Notes: generated by a model not told the origin, from the sequence alone. Counted from the first letter of the stretch, positions 1-8,975 are shown. The stretch: 64,000 bases of DNA from DATMER01 sp035556715 (GCA_035556715.1 DATMER010000062.1:1-64000), one strand, 5' to 3'. Program-made: numbers and translations.

Positions 1-1418
1 GCCCCGGGATTCGGAACCAGGAACAGGAAGGGGAGGCTCACCAGCAGGATGGCCAGCAGCGCCGCAGCGCGCCAAGCTGGCTCCCGCGAAGGGTCGCCTG
101 CCAGCGAACGGTGAAGGCGAAAGAAGCGCCATGCCTCCCGAAAAGCAAGCAGGAGAAGGGCGGGAGGGGCGAACCGGAGAACCTGATTCAGCCAGTAGAG
201 AGGAACCGCGAACCGCTGAAGCGGCGGATTCGGCATCTCGAGGAACATCACGATGATGCAGGCCAACCAGAAGTTATTGGTGAGCTGCACAAAGCGCTGC
301 CGATGCCTGGACAGGATACTCGGCTCGGAACGCACGCCCTTCTTCCGCCTGAGCGGCGCGCAAGCCCGGACCTCCGTCCCCTCGCCGGGAGCGCTCCGGA
401 TATCCAGCGTGCCGTTCACCGCCTCCAGGCGCTCGCGCATGTTGCGCAGCCCCATGCCGGCCGCCTGGCCCGTCGCATCGAACCCCTGCCCGTCGTCGCG
501 GATCTGGAGGAGCAGGGCCGGAACGCCATCCTGCTCGACCTTACCGAGCTGCACGTGCACCTCGCGAGCGCGGGCGTGGCGGGCGATGTTCGAGAGCGCC
601 TCCTGGGCGATGCGGAAAAGGTTCTCCCGCGTGCTGGCCCGTAGGTGGCTGTCCGGCGGGAGGTCTCCGATCTCGAAATGGACCGGGATCCCGCTGCGGT
701 AGCCCAGCGCTTCGCACTGCTCGCGCAGGGCCTCGACGAGCCCGGTCGTGGCCAGCGGCTCGGGCCGGAGCTGGCTCAGCATGGCCTGCATCTCGACCAT
801 GGCCGCGTGGGCGCTCCTGCGCACGTCGGCGAGGGCCGCCCTGGCAGCGCCAGGGTCGCTCTCCCACCGCTCCTCGGCGGCAGCCGAGCTGAGCTTGATG
901 CTGAAGAGCTGCTGCTTGATCGAGTCGTGCAGGTCCCTGGCCAGCCGGCGGCGCTCCTGCTGCAACGCGGCTTCGCCGGCCGGATCGGGCACCCGGGCGC
1001 CGCGGCGGCGGGCGGCCTCACTGGAAAAGTACCCGAAGATGAACACGACTGCCCCGAGCAGAACGATGGGCACGAAGGGGAGAATGCGTGAAGGCACGCT
1101 CGCCGCTCCCAGCGGGATCAGCACCAGAGTGATCCAGGCGAAGACGAGCGCGACGGCGACGACCTGGGAAACCCGCGCGGGGATATCCGTTCTCCGGACG
1201 TCAACCAGGGCCCACAACGACAGGCTCATCCCGAAAAGGAGGACTCCGATCGACTGCAGGAGCAGGAACGAGCCCGGCTTCACGGCGGCCGCGAAGAGAC
1301 CGAGCACCACCGCCCGAGGCGCGAGGGCCAGGCTCAGTCCGAGCAGGGCTGCCAGGGCGACGTTGGCCAGCAGCAGGGTCGATAGGAAGATCGAGCGGTT
1401 GTTCATGGCTTTGTTCAT
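1..1418 (-). CDS. NarL-type sensor histidine kinase with post-catalytic membrane segments, cut by the left edge
   Basis: Reading leftward from ATG 1418 the frame stays open to base 1 (472 codons, no stop seen), so the 3' end is missing. Residues ~8-130 form four hydrophobic segments. The HisKA_3 dimerisation/phosphoacceptor region carries RRRLARDLHDSIKQQ with His164, and the HATPase region shows NIARHA, DDGQGFD and GMGLRNMRERL up to about residue 355. This is the layout of two-component kinases that pair with LuxR/NarL response regulators. Unusually, the frame continues for over 100 residues after the ATPase with further hydrophobic stretches (around NNFWLACIIVMF and AALLAILLVSLPFLFLV). ATG 1406 is an alternative start, and neither start has a strong ribosome site. 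The response regulator is not in the window. The family is clear; the signal sensed is unknown. Confidence 0.85.
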   Translation of the reverse strand, partial: MNKAMNNRSIFLSTLLLANVALAALLGLSLALAPRAVVLGLFAAAVKPGSFLLLQSIGVLLFGMSLSLWALVDVRRTDIPARVSQVVAVALVFAWITLVLIPLGAASVPSRILPFVPIVLLGAVVFIFGYFSSEAARRRGARVPDPAGEAALQQERRRLARDLHDSIKQQLFSIKLSSAAAEERWESDPGAARAALADVRRSAHAAMVEMQAMLSQLRPEPLATTGLVEALREQCEALGYRSGIPVHFEIGDLPPDSHLRASTRENLFRIAQEALSNIARHARAREVHVQLGKVEQDGVPALLLQIRDDGQGFDATGQAAGMGLRNMRERLEAVNGTLDIRSAPGEGTEVRACAPLRRKKGVRSEPSILSRHRQRFVQLTNNFWLACIIVMFLEMPNPPLQRFAVPLYWLNQVLRFAPPALLLLAFREAWRFFRLHRSLAGDPSREPAWRAAALLAILLVSLPFLFLVPNPG

Positions 1419-1488
1419 GAAGGAAGTCTAAAGAGGCAGCCGGAGCGGGCGCATCGCCCGAAAGAGGGAATCTTCCTCCCCCGAAAGA

Positions 1489-3111
1489 GTGATCCCGTCC
1501 CGTTGTGTAGAATCCACTCCGGAGAAGGGGGGGCTCGTTCTGCGCAGAGTCGGGATTTTTGGCTGGGGGATCGTCGCGCCCCGCTCGCCGAACGTCGAGG
1601 CGTTCGCGAGGAACCTCGCGTCGTCGGAGAGCTGGCTGTCTCCGTTCGAGGGCTACGGCCCCAACAATTTCCTGGTGGGCCACCCCGAGTTCTCCTTCGA
1701 GGAGTACAGGGACTGGATCAACGCCCGCTTCCCTTCCAGCCGCTTCCGCCAGCTCCAGGAGAAGATGGACCCGACCACCCTGTACGCGGTCGGGTCGTTC
1801 ATCCAGTCGCTCGGCCAGAACCCCGGGATCGAGGAGGAGCTCCAGCGCCTCGGCACCCAGACCCACGTCTATGTGGGCTGCGGCATCGGCAACGTCCTCA
1901 CGATCCAGCAGTCGACCCTCGCCCTCGACCGCGCCCAGCGCGCCTGGGACCGCTTCTGGGCCGAGCGCAATCCCGGGATGGCCGCCTGGTGGGACAAGAC
2001 GCCCGAGGAGCGCGCCGCCACGCCCGATGTGCCCGGCGACCCAGCCACCCTCCCTCCCGAAGATCGCTCCGACGCCGATCGCGCCTGGTGGCATTACTGG
2101 GCCGGGAGCTGCCCCGACCTGAGGGCCTACCTCGCCGGGCTGGCGGAGATCGAGGCGATGACGGTCGCGGGGGACGTGGAGAGCGGCAAGATGAGCCTGC
2201 TCAAGGAGAAGCAGCGCCGCTTCGGACAGCTCCAGAAGCGCTGGGGCGCGCCGCAGCCCCCGTGGCTGGCCGTGTCCGCCAACGTGGTGTGGAACCTCCA
2301 CAACACGCCCGCGGCGCAGATCTCCATGCTCGGCAGGATCACCGGCCTGGCTTTCGCGCCGGTGGCGGCCTGCTCCACGTTCGGGGTGGCCCTGAAGCTC
2401 GCCATGGATGCGATCGAGCGCGGCGAGGCCAAGGCCGTGGTGGTAGGCGCCACGGACCCGCCGCCGAACACGCTCTCGGTCGGGGGCTTCTACTCGGCCC
2501 GAGTGGTCTCCACGGATGGCACCGTCTCGAAGCCGCTGACCGGCATGCGCGGCACTCACGTGGCGGGCGGATCGGCGCTCTGGATCGTGGGCGACCTGGA
2601 GCACATGACCGCGCGGGGTTTCAAGCCGCTGGGCATGGAGCCGGTGGCCGTGGGTGTCAGCTCGGACGCCGACCACATCATCACCCCCTCGGTGGACGGC
2701 CCGACCGAGGCCATGCGCCAGGCCTTCGAGGCCTCGGGCATCCGGCCGGACGAGATCGCCACCTGGGACCTCCACGCCACGGCCACGCCGGGGGACTACC
2801 AGGAGGTCCACAACCTGCGCTCGATCCTGCCGGACTCGGTGCTGGTCACGGCGCGCAAAGGCACCTTCGGGCACGGCATGTCGGTCGCGGGAGGCTGGGA
2901 GCTGACTGCGCAGTACCTCGGCTACGAGCAGGGGGTGCTCTTCCCTACGCCGCTCTCCCGGGGCGAGCTGAACCAGCAGATCGCCGCTCTTCACAGAGAC
3001 TTCGTCTGCGACGAGGCCGTCCCCGCCCCCGCCGGTCCCGCCGGCAAGCTCTCCATGGGGGTGGGCGGGATCAACGCGTGCGTGATCTCGCGGCCCTGGG
3101 CCAACCGCTGA
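1489..3111 (+). CDS. beta-ketoacyl synthase-like condensing enzyme (thiolase fold)
   Basis: Condensing enzymes of this family join an acyl thioester to malonyl-ACP. The catalytic triad is visible: Cys295 in AACSTFGVAL, His429 in DLHATATPGD, and His462 in KGTFGHGMSVAGG. At 540 residues it is longer than FabF/FabB (~410). The extra length lies between the N-terminal RRVGIFGWG strand and the nucleophile, which usually sits near residue 163; this part is Trp- and Pro-rich. The longest frame begins at GTG 1489. A better spaced ribosome site (GGAGAAGG, from 1520) precedes CTG 1540, just before RRVGIFGWG, so the real start may be there. No ACP, ketoreductase or dehydratase lies next to it. The following gene is convergent. 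The class is secure; the substrate is unknown. Confidence 0.8.
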   Translation: MIPSRCVESTPEKGGLVLRRVGIFGWGIVAPRSPNVEAFARNLASSESWLSPFEGYGPNNFLVGHPEFSFEEYRDWINARFPSSRFRQLQEKMDPTTLYAVGSFIQSLGQNPGIEEELQRLGTQTHVYVGCGIGNVLTIQQSTLALDRAQRAWDRFWAERNPGMAAWWDKTPEERAATPDVPGDPATLPPEDRSDADRAWWHYWAGSCPDLRAYLAGLAEIEAMTVAGDVESGKMSLLKEKQRRFGQLQKRWGAPQPPWLAVSANVVWNLHNTPAAQISMLGRITGLAFAPVAACSTFGVALKLAMDAIERGEAKAVVVGATDPPPNTLSVGGFYSARVVSTDGTVSKPLTGMRGTHVAGGSALWIVGDLEHMTARGFKPLGMEPVAVGVSSDADHIITPSVDGPTEAMRQAFEASGIRPDEIATWDLHATATPGDYQEVHNLRSILPDSVLVTARKGTFGHGMSVAGGWELTAQYLGYEQGVLFPTPLSRGELNQQIAALHRDFVCDEAVPAPAGPAGKLSMGVGGINACVISRPWANR

Positions 3112-3120
3112 AATTTTTTT

Positions 3121-3370
3121 CAACGCGCCAAAACGGCGCCAAACGCGTCTACAAAAAATTTAACGCGCCAAATTTTCTGTAGACGCGTCGATTTCAAAAT
3201 CGGCGCGTTGGATTTTTTTCGGACGCGCCAATTTGCCGTTCAGCCCGCTGGATTTTTTTTCGACGTGCCAAATTGCCGTTCGGCGCGTTGGCCCGGGATT
3301 CAGCGCGCTGAATTCGAAATCAGCGCGTCTGCGGGTTTTTTGGCGCGTCGCCAAAATTTTCAGCGCGTTG
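3121..3370. repeat. array 1: 13 CGCG blocks at exactly 20-bp spacing
   Basis: Ten-base blocks begin at 3121, 3141, 3161 and so on every 20 bp to 3361, with no insertion or deletion. Bases 4-7 of each block are CGCG in 11 of 13 units; the others are CCCG at 3244 and CGTG at 3264. In all 13, the two bases before the core are purines and the two after are pyrimidines (RRCGCGYY), for example caacgcgcca at 3121 and cggcgcgttg at 3201. The intervening 10-base spacers are mostly A/T-rich, several with T or A runs of six or more. The array fills nearly the whole gap between the stop codons of two convergent genes. Period, palindromic core and phased A/T tracts suggest a protein-binding or bent-DNA platform; a cluster of terminators is an alternative. 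Confidence 0.9.
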
Positions 3371-3373
3371 AAA

Positions 3374-4552
3374 TCAGCCGCGTACCATCGTAAGCCAGCC
3401 CTTCAGGTACTCCCCCTGGGGATGCCGGATGTCGACGGGGTGGTCGGGAGCCGCCGCGAGGGGCTCCAGCAAGGCGACGCGCACGCCGGCTTCCATGGCG
3501 GCGGCGAAGAGGATCTGGCGGAAGAGCTTCGAGTCCACGGCTCCGCTGCAGGAGAAGGTCAGGAGGAAGCCCCCGGGCTCCACCCTCTTCAAGGCCAGAC
3601 GGTTGAGGTCCTTGTAGGCGCGGGCCGCGGAGTCGAGATCGGGACGCTTGCGCACCAGGGGAGGCGGATCGCAGACCACGAGCCCGTAGCGATCCTCCCT
3701 CTCCCGCAGATCCTCGAAGACGTTCGCCTTGACCCACTCGATCCGTTCGGCTTCGAAGCCGTTCCGGCCGGCCAGCTCCCGGCCGCGCTCGATCAGCCTT
3801 GTCGAGGACTCGACGTGGACCACCCGCGCGGCTCCCCCTCGCAGCGCATAGAGGCCGAAGGCTCCCGAATGGGCGAAGAGGTCCAGGACGGTCCGGCCAT
3901 TGGAGAGGCGCTCCACGCGGCGGCGGTTCTCCCTCTGGTCGCAGTAGAAGCCGGTCTTCTGCCCTCCGGTCAGCTCGGCGGTGAGGTGGAGGCCGCTCTC
4001 CAGGAACGGGGCCTCGGCAGGGGGCTCGCCAGAGATCGCCTCGGTCCCTCCAAACGGCAGGCCCTCGGCCCTTCTCGCCGGCAGGTCGTTCATCTGGAGG
4101 ACGGCGAGACCTGGGAAGGCTTCGGCGAGGGCGGCGTAGGCCTCATCCCTGAGGGCTTCGAGGCCGGCCACCGTGATCTGGCTCACCAGGACGTCACCAA
4201 AGCGGTCGACCGTCCAGCCGGGGAGGCCGTCGCCCTCGGCGTTGAGGACCCGGTAGCCGGTGGTATCCGGAGGGAGGATTGCGCTGCGCAGCGTCAGAGC
4301 TTCGGCGATGCGCTCGGAGAAGAAGGCGCGGTCCGCCTGCTCGACCGCCGGACCGAGCATGCGGATGCGGATCTGGGAGCGGGGGCTGTGGAAGCCAAGC
4401 CCGAGCGGCCGGCCGGCGGAGTCGAGGACGCGGACGAGGGGCGCGTCCCCCGGACCCTCCAGGCGCCCGACTCCGCCGGAGAAGATCCAGGGGTGGCCCT
4501 CGCGGACGGACTTGTCCCGCCCGGGCTTGAGGTGGACCGTGGTCTCTGTCAC
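3374..4552 (-). CDS. rlmI: class I rRNA large-subunit (cytosine-5) methyltransferase, RlmI family
   Basis: RlmI-type enzymes methylate a cytosine of 23S rRNA using S-adenosylmethionine. The protein has 392 residues (E. coli RlmI is about 396). The N-terminal PUA-like part reads KPGRDKSVREGHPWIFSGGV. The methyltransferase half has the SAM-binding strand TVLDLFAHSGAFGLYA, the VCDPPPLVRKR substrate motif, and the late-family FSCSG motif with a cysteine. The start is GTG 4552, with a weak ribosome site. It lies 10 bp downstream of the last VWFA-family gene on the same strand, so it may be carried on that transcript. The gene stops at 3374, three bases from the end of array 1. The exact target base is inferred from the family only. 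Confidence 0.85.
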   Translation of the reverse strand: MTETTVHLKPGRDKSVREGHPWIFSGGVGRLEGPGDAPLVRVLDSAGRPLGLGFHSPRSQIRIRMLGPAVEQADRAFFSERIAEALTLRSAILPPDTTGYRVLNAEGDGLPGWTVDRFGDVLVSQITVAGLEALRDEAYAALAEAFPGLAVLQMNDLPARRAEGLPFGGTEAISGEPPAEAPFLESGLHLTAELTGGQKTGFYCDQRENRRRVERLSNGRTVLDLFAHSGAFGLYALRGGAARVVHVESSTRLIERGRELAGRNGFEAERIEWVKANVFEDLREREDRYGLVVCDPPPLVRKRPDLDSAARAYKDLNRLALKRVEPGGFLLTFSCSGAVDSKLFRQILFAAAMEAGVRVALLEPLAAAPDHPVDIRHPQGEYLKGWLTMVRG

Positions 4553-4562
4553 GCCGGGGATC

Positions 4563-6677
4563 TTATCCCGGCTGGGCGACGACCTCGAACGGCGTGACGC
4601 TCGTCTCCGAGGCGCCCGCCGGGTCGGTCACCGTGATCATCAGCATGTACTCGCCGGGCTTGAGGCCCTCCGGCGGGGCGAAGGTCGCCACCATCCGGTG
4701 GGAGCCGTCCGCCGCGGGATCGAGCCGCTCGAGGCCGTCGATCCGGCCTGTTCCAGCCTCGCGGCCGTCCGCGGTGAGGATCTTCGCCTCGGCCCGCAGC
4801 TCGCCCGGCTTGAGGTGATACCCGACGAGCGACACCGACGTCCCCTGCCCGGCCGCGAGCACCGGCATCGAGGCCGGGATGTAAGGCTGTTCGCCGAGCA
4901 TGAACGGGTACGGCACCTCCCGGTCCCCCTGCCGCGGCGCCTCGCGCACGATCAGCCACTTGCCCTGGGGCTCGGGGAAGAAGGCGGGGAGCAGCCTGGG
5001 CTTCGAGGGCTCCGGCACCTGGACGGTGGCTACCTGGAGGCCCATGGCCCCGGTGGCGCCGTTGCGCACCAGCACGCGCACGGACCAGTCGCCGGGCGGC
5101 AGGTCCAGGTGGCCGAAGAACTTGAGGCCGCCCTGCTGGAGCGCCGGCCCGACCTTGGCCAGGTCGAGGCCCACGGTCTGGGAGAAGAAGTCGCGCACCC
5201 GGCCCTCGGCGTCGAAGGCGTAGGCGTAGATGTCCGTAGGCAGCGCACCACCCTTCATGCCGGCCGTCAGGGTGGGACCGTCGACCTCGATGAGGACTGG
5301 CACGTAGGCCGGGCCGGACTGGGCCGCGAAGGGGGCGGCCAGCACCGAGGTGCGGATCTCTCCCCTGTCCTCGCCCGCCACCAGGCTCTGGCCGGCGACC
5401 AGAGCTTTCTCCAGGGGGCTCTGCTTGTCGTAGGCGCGCGGCGCGTAGTAGCCGGGGCGGTGGATCACTCGCGCGCCCCGGGGGCCGTTCTTCAGCTCCA
5501 CCTTGAGCCGGTGATAGCTGCCGTCGCGCTCGACCTGGGGCTGGAAGGCCAGGACGTAGGTGACGCTGGTGCGCTCCAGGACCTTGGCCACGGCCACGCC
5601 GAGCTGGTTGTAGTTCTCGAACAGCTCGCCGCCGGTCTCCCTGGCCATGAGGAAAAGGCTGTCCTTGCCGCCCGCGAACTGGGCGTGCCCGACCACGCCG
5701 CCGCGCAGGCCGGCGATGTCCACGGCCTGGATCACGCAATCGGCGCGGCGGAATTCCTCCAGCATCTCCTCGATCTGGCTGACGGTCTTGGTGCTGCCGA
5801 ACCGGGCTCCGGAGTCGATGTTCCAGAGGTCGGTCCCCTCCGCCATCTCGAGCTGCTCGTCGGTGTTGGCGCTGCCCGTCAGGAGGGCGCTGTCGAACCC
5901 CTCGGAGAAGAGGAGCACGTACTTGCGGCCGCGCACACTGGACATCAGGCGGGCGAGCTCGCCGTAGGAGCGGGCCATGGACGCGACCGACCGCTCCTTG
6001 GTGATCTGGGTGCTCCGGCTCACCTCGGCGGCGACGACCCGCTCCATCTCGGAGGCGTCGATGGCGGCCCTGCCGCGGCCCCCGTCACCCGTATTGATGA
6101 TGGGATCGTCGAGCATGGCCGTGTCGGCGACGAGCCCCAGGGGGTCGGGGGCCTGCTCTTCGCGCCGGAAGGAGCGCAGGCCCAGACGGTCGATCCCGGC
6201 CAGGATCTGGTTGCGGTCGCCCGTGAACTGGAGGAGGAGCTCGGTCCCCTTGTCCGTGGTGTAGCTGGCCACGGAGACCAGGTCGGAGGGGTGGAGCAGC
6301 TCCACGAGCTCCCGGGCGGCTTCGCGCGCCTGGACCAGCCCCTTGGGCGACGAGAAGGTGAAGTCGAACATCATCAGGAAGTGGCGGCGGGCCGCGACCG
6401 GCGCCGCCTCCTGCCAGTCCGCGGGGCGCGAGGCCAGGTCGAGGGCCTCGAAACCGACCAGGGGCTGCTTCTTGCGCCCCTCGTAGACCTCGAAGTCGTC
6501 CGCGGTCAGGCCGCGGACCGGCTTGCCGTCGGACCCGATCACCTGCACCGGGACCTCGACCACGACGACGTCGGTACGGTCGGAGAACGTCTGCGCGGGC
6601 GTTTGCGCGGACGTCTGTACGGAGAAGACGCCCGGCAGCAGGATCCCCAGGATGAGCCAGCACAATACACGCTTCAT
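4563..6677 (-). CDS. VWFA-related Acidobacterial domain protein (TIGR03436), copy 5
   Basis: This is a secreted protein of unknown role, last in a row of five paralogues. The start ATG 6677 follows an ideal AGGAGG; the frame stays open far upstream but that is not coding. It has a signal peptide (MKRVLCWLILGILL...TSAQ), then the family entry TDVVVVEVPVQV and GLTADDFEVYEGRKK. A von Willebrand A-like core follows, with LMMFDFTFSSPKG at the metal-site position (first Ser of DxSxS replaced by Thr), KYVLLFSEGFDS, FRRADCVIQAVDI, TGGELFENYNQLG and RTSVTYVLAFQP. After RVIHRPGYYAPR there is a second, ~300-residue C-terminal part shared by all five copies (GDWSVRVLVRN, LLPAFFPEPQGKW, PYIPASMPVL). The start overlaps the previous gene's stop (ATGA), so translation is probably coupled. 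About 704 residues. Confidence 0.88.
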   Translation of the reverse strand: MKRVLCWLILGILLPGVFSVQTSAQTPAQTFSDRTDVVVVEVPVQVIGSDGKPVRGLTADDFEVYEGRKKQPLVGFEALDLASRPADWQEAAPVAARRHFLMMFDFTFSSPKGLVQAREAARELVELLHPSDLVSVASYTTDKGTELLLQFTGDRNQILAGIDRLGLRSFRREEQAPDPLGLVADTAMLDDPIINTGDGGRGRAAIDASEMERVVAAEVSRSTQITKERSVASMARSYGELARLMSSVRGRKYVLLFSEGFDSALLTGSANTDEQLEMAEGTDLWNIDSGARFGSTKTVSQIEEMLEEFRRADCVIQAVDIAGLRGGVVGHAQFAGGKDSLFLMARETGGELFENYNQLGVAVAKVLERTSVTYVLAFQPQVERDGSYHRLKVELKNGPRGARVIHRPGYYAPRAYDKQSPLEKALVAGQSLVAGEDRGEIRTSVLAAPFAAQSGPAYVPVLIEVDGPTLTAGMKGGALPTDIYAYAFDAEGRVRDFFSQTVGLDLAKVGPALQQGGLKFFGHLDLPPGDWSVRVLVRNGATGAMGLQVATVQVPEPSKPRLLPAFFPEPQGKWLIVREAPRQGDREVPYPFMLGEQPYIPASMPVLAAGQGTSVSLVGYHLKPGELRAEAKILTADGREAGTGRIDGLERLDPAADGSHRMVATFAPPEGLKPGEYMLMITVTDPAGASETSVTPFEVVAQPG

Positions 6678-8863
6678 GGCAAACCTCCTGCCATCGTGAA
6701 CGAGGCCACGCTGCTCTCCGCCTCTCCCGAGAGGCCGGTCAGCGTGATCATCAACAAGTACTCCCCCGGGGCGAGCCCGGCCGGGGGCTCGAAGACGGCG
6801 CTCAGGCTCTCGGAGCCGGCGAGGTGGCCCTGGCGCTGGACGATCCGGATGCGGCCAGCTCCGGCGTCGCGGCCATCCGCCGTCCGGACCCGCGCCTCGG
6901 CCTGCACCTCGCCCGGGCGGAGGTGATAGGCCACGAGGGAGAGCTGGGCCTCCTGGCCCGGGGTCAGCTTCGGCAGGGAGGCGGGGATGTACGGCTGGTC
7001 GCCCGACATGAACGGATAGGGGGCCTGCGCGCTCCCGGTCTGGGCTTCGCGGATGGTCAGCCACTTGCCCGCGGGCTCGGGGAAGAAGGCGGGCAGCAGC
7101 ACGGACTTGCCGGGCTCGGGCACGTGGACGGTTGTGGATTTGAAGCCCGAGGCGCCGGTGGCGGCGTTGCGCACCAGCACCCGGACCGACCAGTCGCCGG
7201 GCGGGAGGTCCAGGTGGCCGAAGAACTTGAGGCCGCTCTGCTGGAGCGCGGCGCCGACCTTGAGCAGCTCGAGGCCGACGGTCTGGGAGAAGAAGTCCCG
7301 CGCCTGGCCCTGGGCGTCGAAGGCATAAGCATAAATTTCGACCGGCACGCTCCACCCCGGGGTACCGGCGGTCAGCGTCCTGCCGTCGACCTCGATGAGC
7401 ACCGGTACGTACGCATCGCCGGTTCCGGTATGGAATGGCGCCGCCAGCACCGAGGTGGCGATGGTGCCTGCGTCCTGTCCTCCGGCCACGCTGCGGGCGG
7501 TCTCGAGCAGCCGCTCCGTGGGGCTCTGCTGGCCGAAAGGCCGGGGCGCGTAATACCCCGGCCGGTGGACCACGCGGGCCCCCTTCGCACTCTTCAGCTC
7601 GACGCGGATCTCGTGGTACGAGCCGTCGCGCTTCAGCCCGTCGGGCTGCAGGGCGAGGACGTAGGTGACGCTCGTGCGCCGCAGCATCTGCTCCATGGCG
7701 GCGGAGAGGTCGTTGTAGTTCTCGAACAGCTCGCCGCCGGTGCTGTCGGCCAGAAGGAAGAGGCTGTCCCGGCCGCCGGCCCACTGGGCCGCGGGTCCGG
7801 CGCCCTCGCGCAGGCCGCCGACGTCCACCGCCTGGATGACGCAGTCGGCGCGGCGGAACTCCTCCAGCATGGACTCCAGGTCGTTGGTGGCCTTGCTGTC
7901 GCCAAACCGCTTCGTGGAGTCGATACCCCAGGCGGAGGCGCCCACGGCAGTGGCCGAGGCCATGGTGAGCTGCTGGTCCACGTCGGCGGTGCCGCCGAAG
8001 ACCGAGGAGTCGAATCCTTCGGAGAAGAGGACGACGTACTTGCGGCCGTAAAGGCTCCCCATGGTCCTGGCGAGCTCCTCGAAGGCGCGGGTCATGGCCG
8101 TGACGGCGCGGTGCTGAGCCGCCCGGTCGGCCTGCTCGATGTGGGTGAAGACGCCCGGCAGGAAGGGGGGCTCGGCCATCGCCTGGGCGAGGGCGGCCTG
8201 GCGGGCCTCGCGGCCGCCCGCGGCGCCTCCGCCTCCGCCTCCCATGCTGGCGGGGTTCGACTTTCCGGCGCCTTCGGCGCCGCCCATGCTCTCCCGGATG
8301 GAGCCGGAGTTGAGCACCAGCCGCAAGGGATCCGCCACGCGGTCGAACATCTCGGGCTTGCCCAGGAGGCTCACGGCCTGGGCGGCCTGCCTGCGGTCGG
8401 TGGTGAAGCCGAGCAGGAGCTGAGGCCCGGCCGAGGGGGAGTAGGCCGCCACGCCGACCAGGTCCGACGGATGGAGGCCGGCGAGCATGTCGTGGGCCGC
8501 GCCCCGGGCCTTTTCCAGCCCCTTGGGCGAGGAGTACCCCAGGTCGAAGAGCAGCAGGAAGTGGCGCCGGGCCGAGATGGCCCGCGCCGACTTCCAGGCC
8601 TCGCTGGCGGGGCCCGCGTTGAGGTCGAGCACCTCGAAGCCGGTGACGGGCAGCTTGTTTCGGCCCTCGAAGACCTCGAAGTCCTGGGCGGAGAGGCCCT
8701 GCACGGGCTCGCCGTCGCGGAGCACCTGCACGGGCACCTCGACGACGATGACGTCCGCGGTATCCGAGAAAGTCTGGGTTGAGGCCGGGGTCTGGGCGGC
8801 GGCAGGCAAGGCCGCAACGCTCAGGAGGAGGACAGACAGCAGGAGACGAAAAGAACTACACAC
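6674..8863 (-). CDS. VWFA-related Acidobacterial domain protein (TIGR03436), copy 4
   Basis: 729 residues from GTG 8863, preceded by GGGGAGGTG. The signal peptide (LLLSVLLLSVAALPAAAQ) is followed by the conserved DVIVVEVPVQVL and GLSAQDFEVFEGRNK. The A-domain strand is LLLFDLGYSSPKG, with Gly where DxSxS has Ser, so metal binding may be lost. A low-complexity glycine linker (around GGGGGGAAGGREARQ) sits between the first part of the A domain and FEELARTMGSLYGRKYVVLF, where the paralogues vary most. Later motifs: FRRADCVIQAVDVGGL, TGGELFENYNDLSAAM, RTSVTYVLALQPDG, RVVHRPGYYAPR. The C-terminal half aligns along its length with the neighbouring copies. Its stop overlaps the start of copy 5. Confidence 0.88.
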   Translation of the reverse strand: MCSSFRLLLSVLLLSVAALPAAAQTPASTQTFSDTADVIVVEVPVQVLRDGEPVQGLSAQDFEVFEGRNKLPVTGFEVLDLNAGPASEAWKSARAISARRHFLLLFDLGYSSPKGLEKARGAAHDMLAGLHPSDLVGVAAYSPSAGPQLLLGFTTDRRQAAQAVSLLGKPEMFDRVADPLRLVLNSGSIRESMGGAEGAGKSNPASMGGGGGGAAGGREARQAALAQAMAEPPFLPGVFTHIEQADRAAQHRAVTAMTRAFEELARTMGSLYGRKYVVLFSEGFDSSVFGGTADVDQQLTMASATAVGASAWGIDSTKRFGDSKATNDLESMLEEFRRADCVIQAVDVGGLREGAGPAAQWAGGRDSLFLLADSTGGELFENYNDLSAAMEQMLRRTSVTYVLALQPDGLKRDGSYHEIRVELKSAKGARVVHRPGYYAPRPFGQQSPTERLLETARSVAGGQDAGTIATSVLAAPFHTGTGDAYVPVLIEVDGRTLTAGTPGWSVPVEIYAYAFDAQGQARDFFSQTVGLELLKVGAALQQSGLKFFGHLDLPPGDWSVRVLVRNAATGASGFKSTTVHVPEPGKSVLLPAFFPEPAGKWLTIREAQTGSAQAPYPFMSGDQPYIPASLPKLTPGQEAQLSLVAYHLRPGEVQAEARVRTADGRDAGAGRIRIVQRQGHLAGSESLSAVFEPPAGLAPGEYLLMITLTGLSGEAESSVASFTMAGGLP

Positions 8864-8975
8864 GAGACACCTCCCCTAAGAAGGAGCCCCCCCTTGTCAT
8901 CCGTTCCTCTCTCCAGACAGACAGCAAACGGAGGAGGGACGCCCCTCCCTCGATCCATGAAAGACTGCTCCTAGT

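Noticed and set aside
4260..6926. 888-residue protein on the plus strand
   Set aside because: It lies antisense to VWFA copy 5 and the rlmI-like gene. It is rich in Arg, Gly and His without any domain, which is typical of the complementary frame of high-GC genes. Similar long antisense frames at 13549-15948, 24765-26138, 41991-44990 and 57286-59754 were rejected for the same reason.
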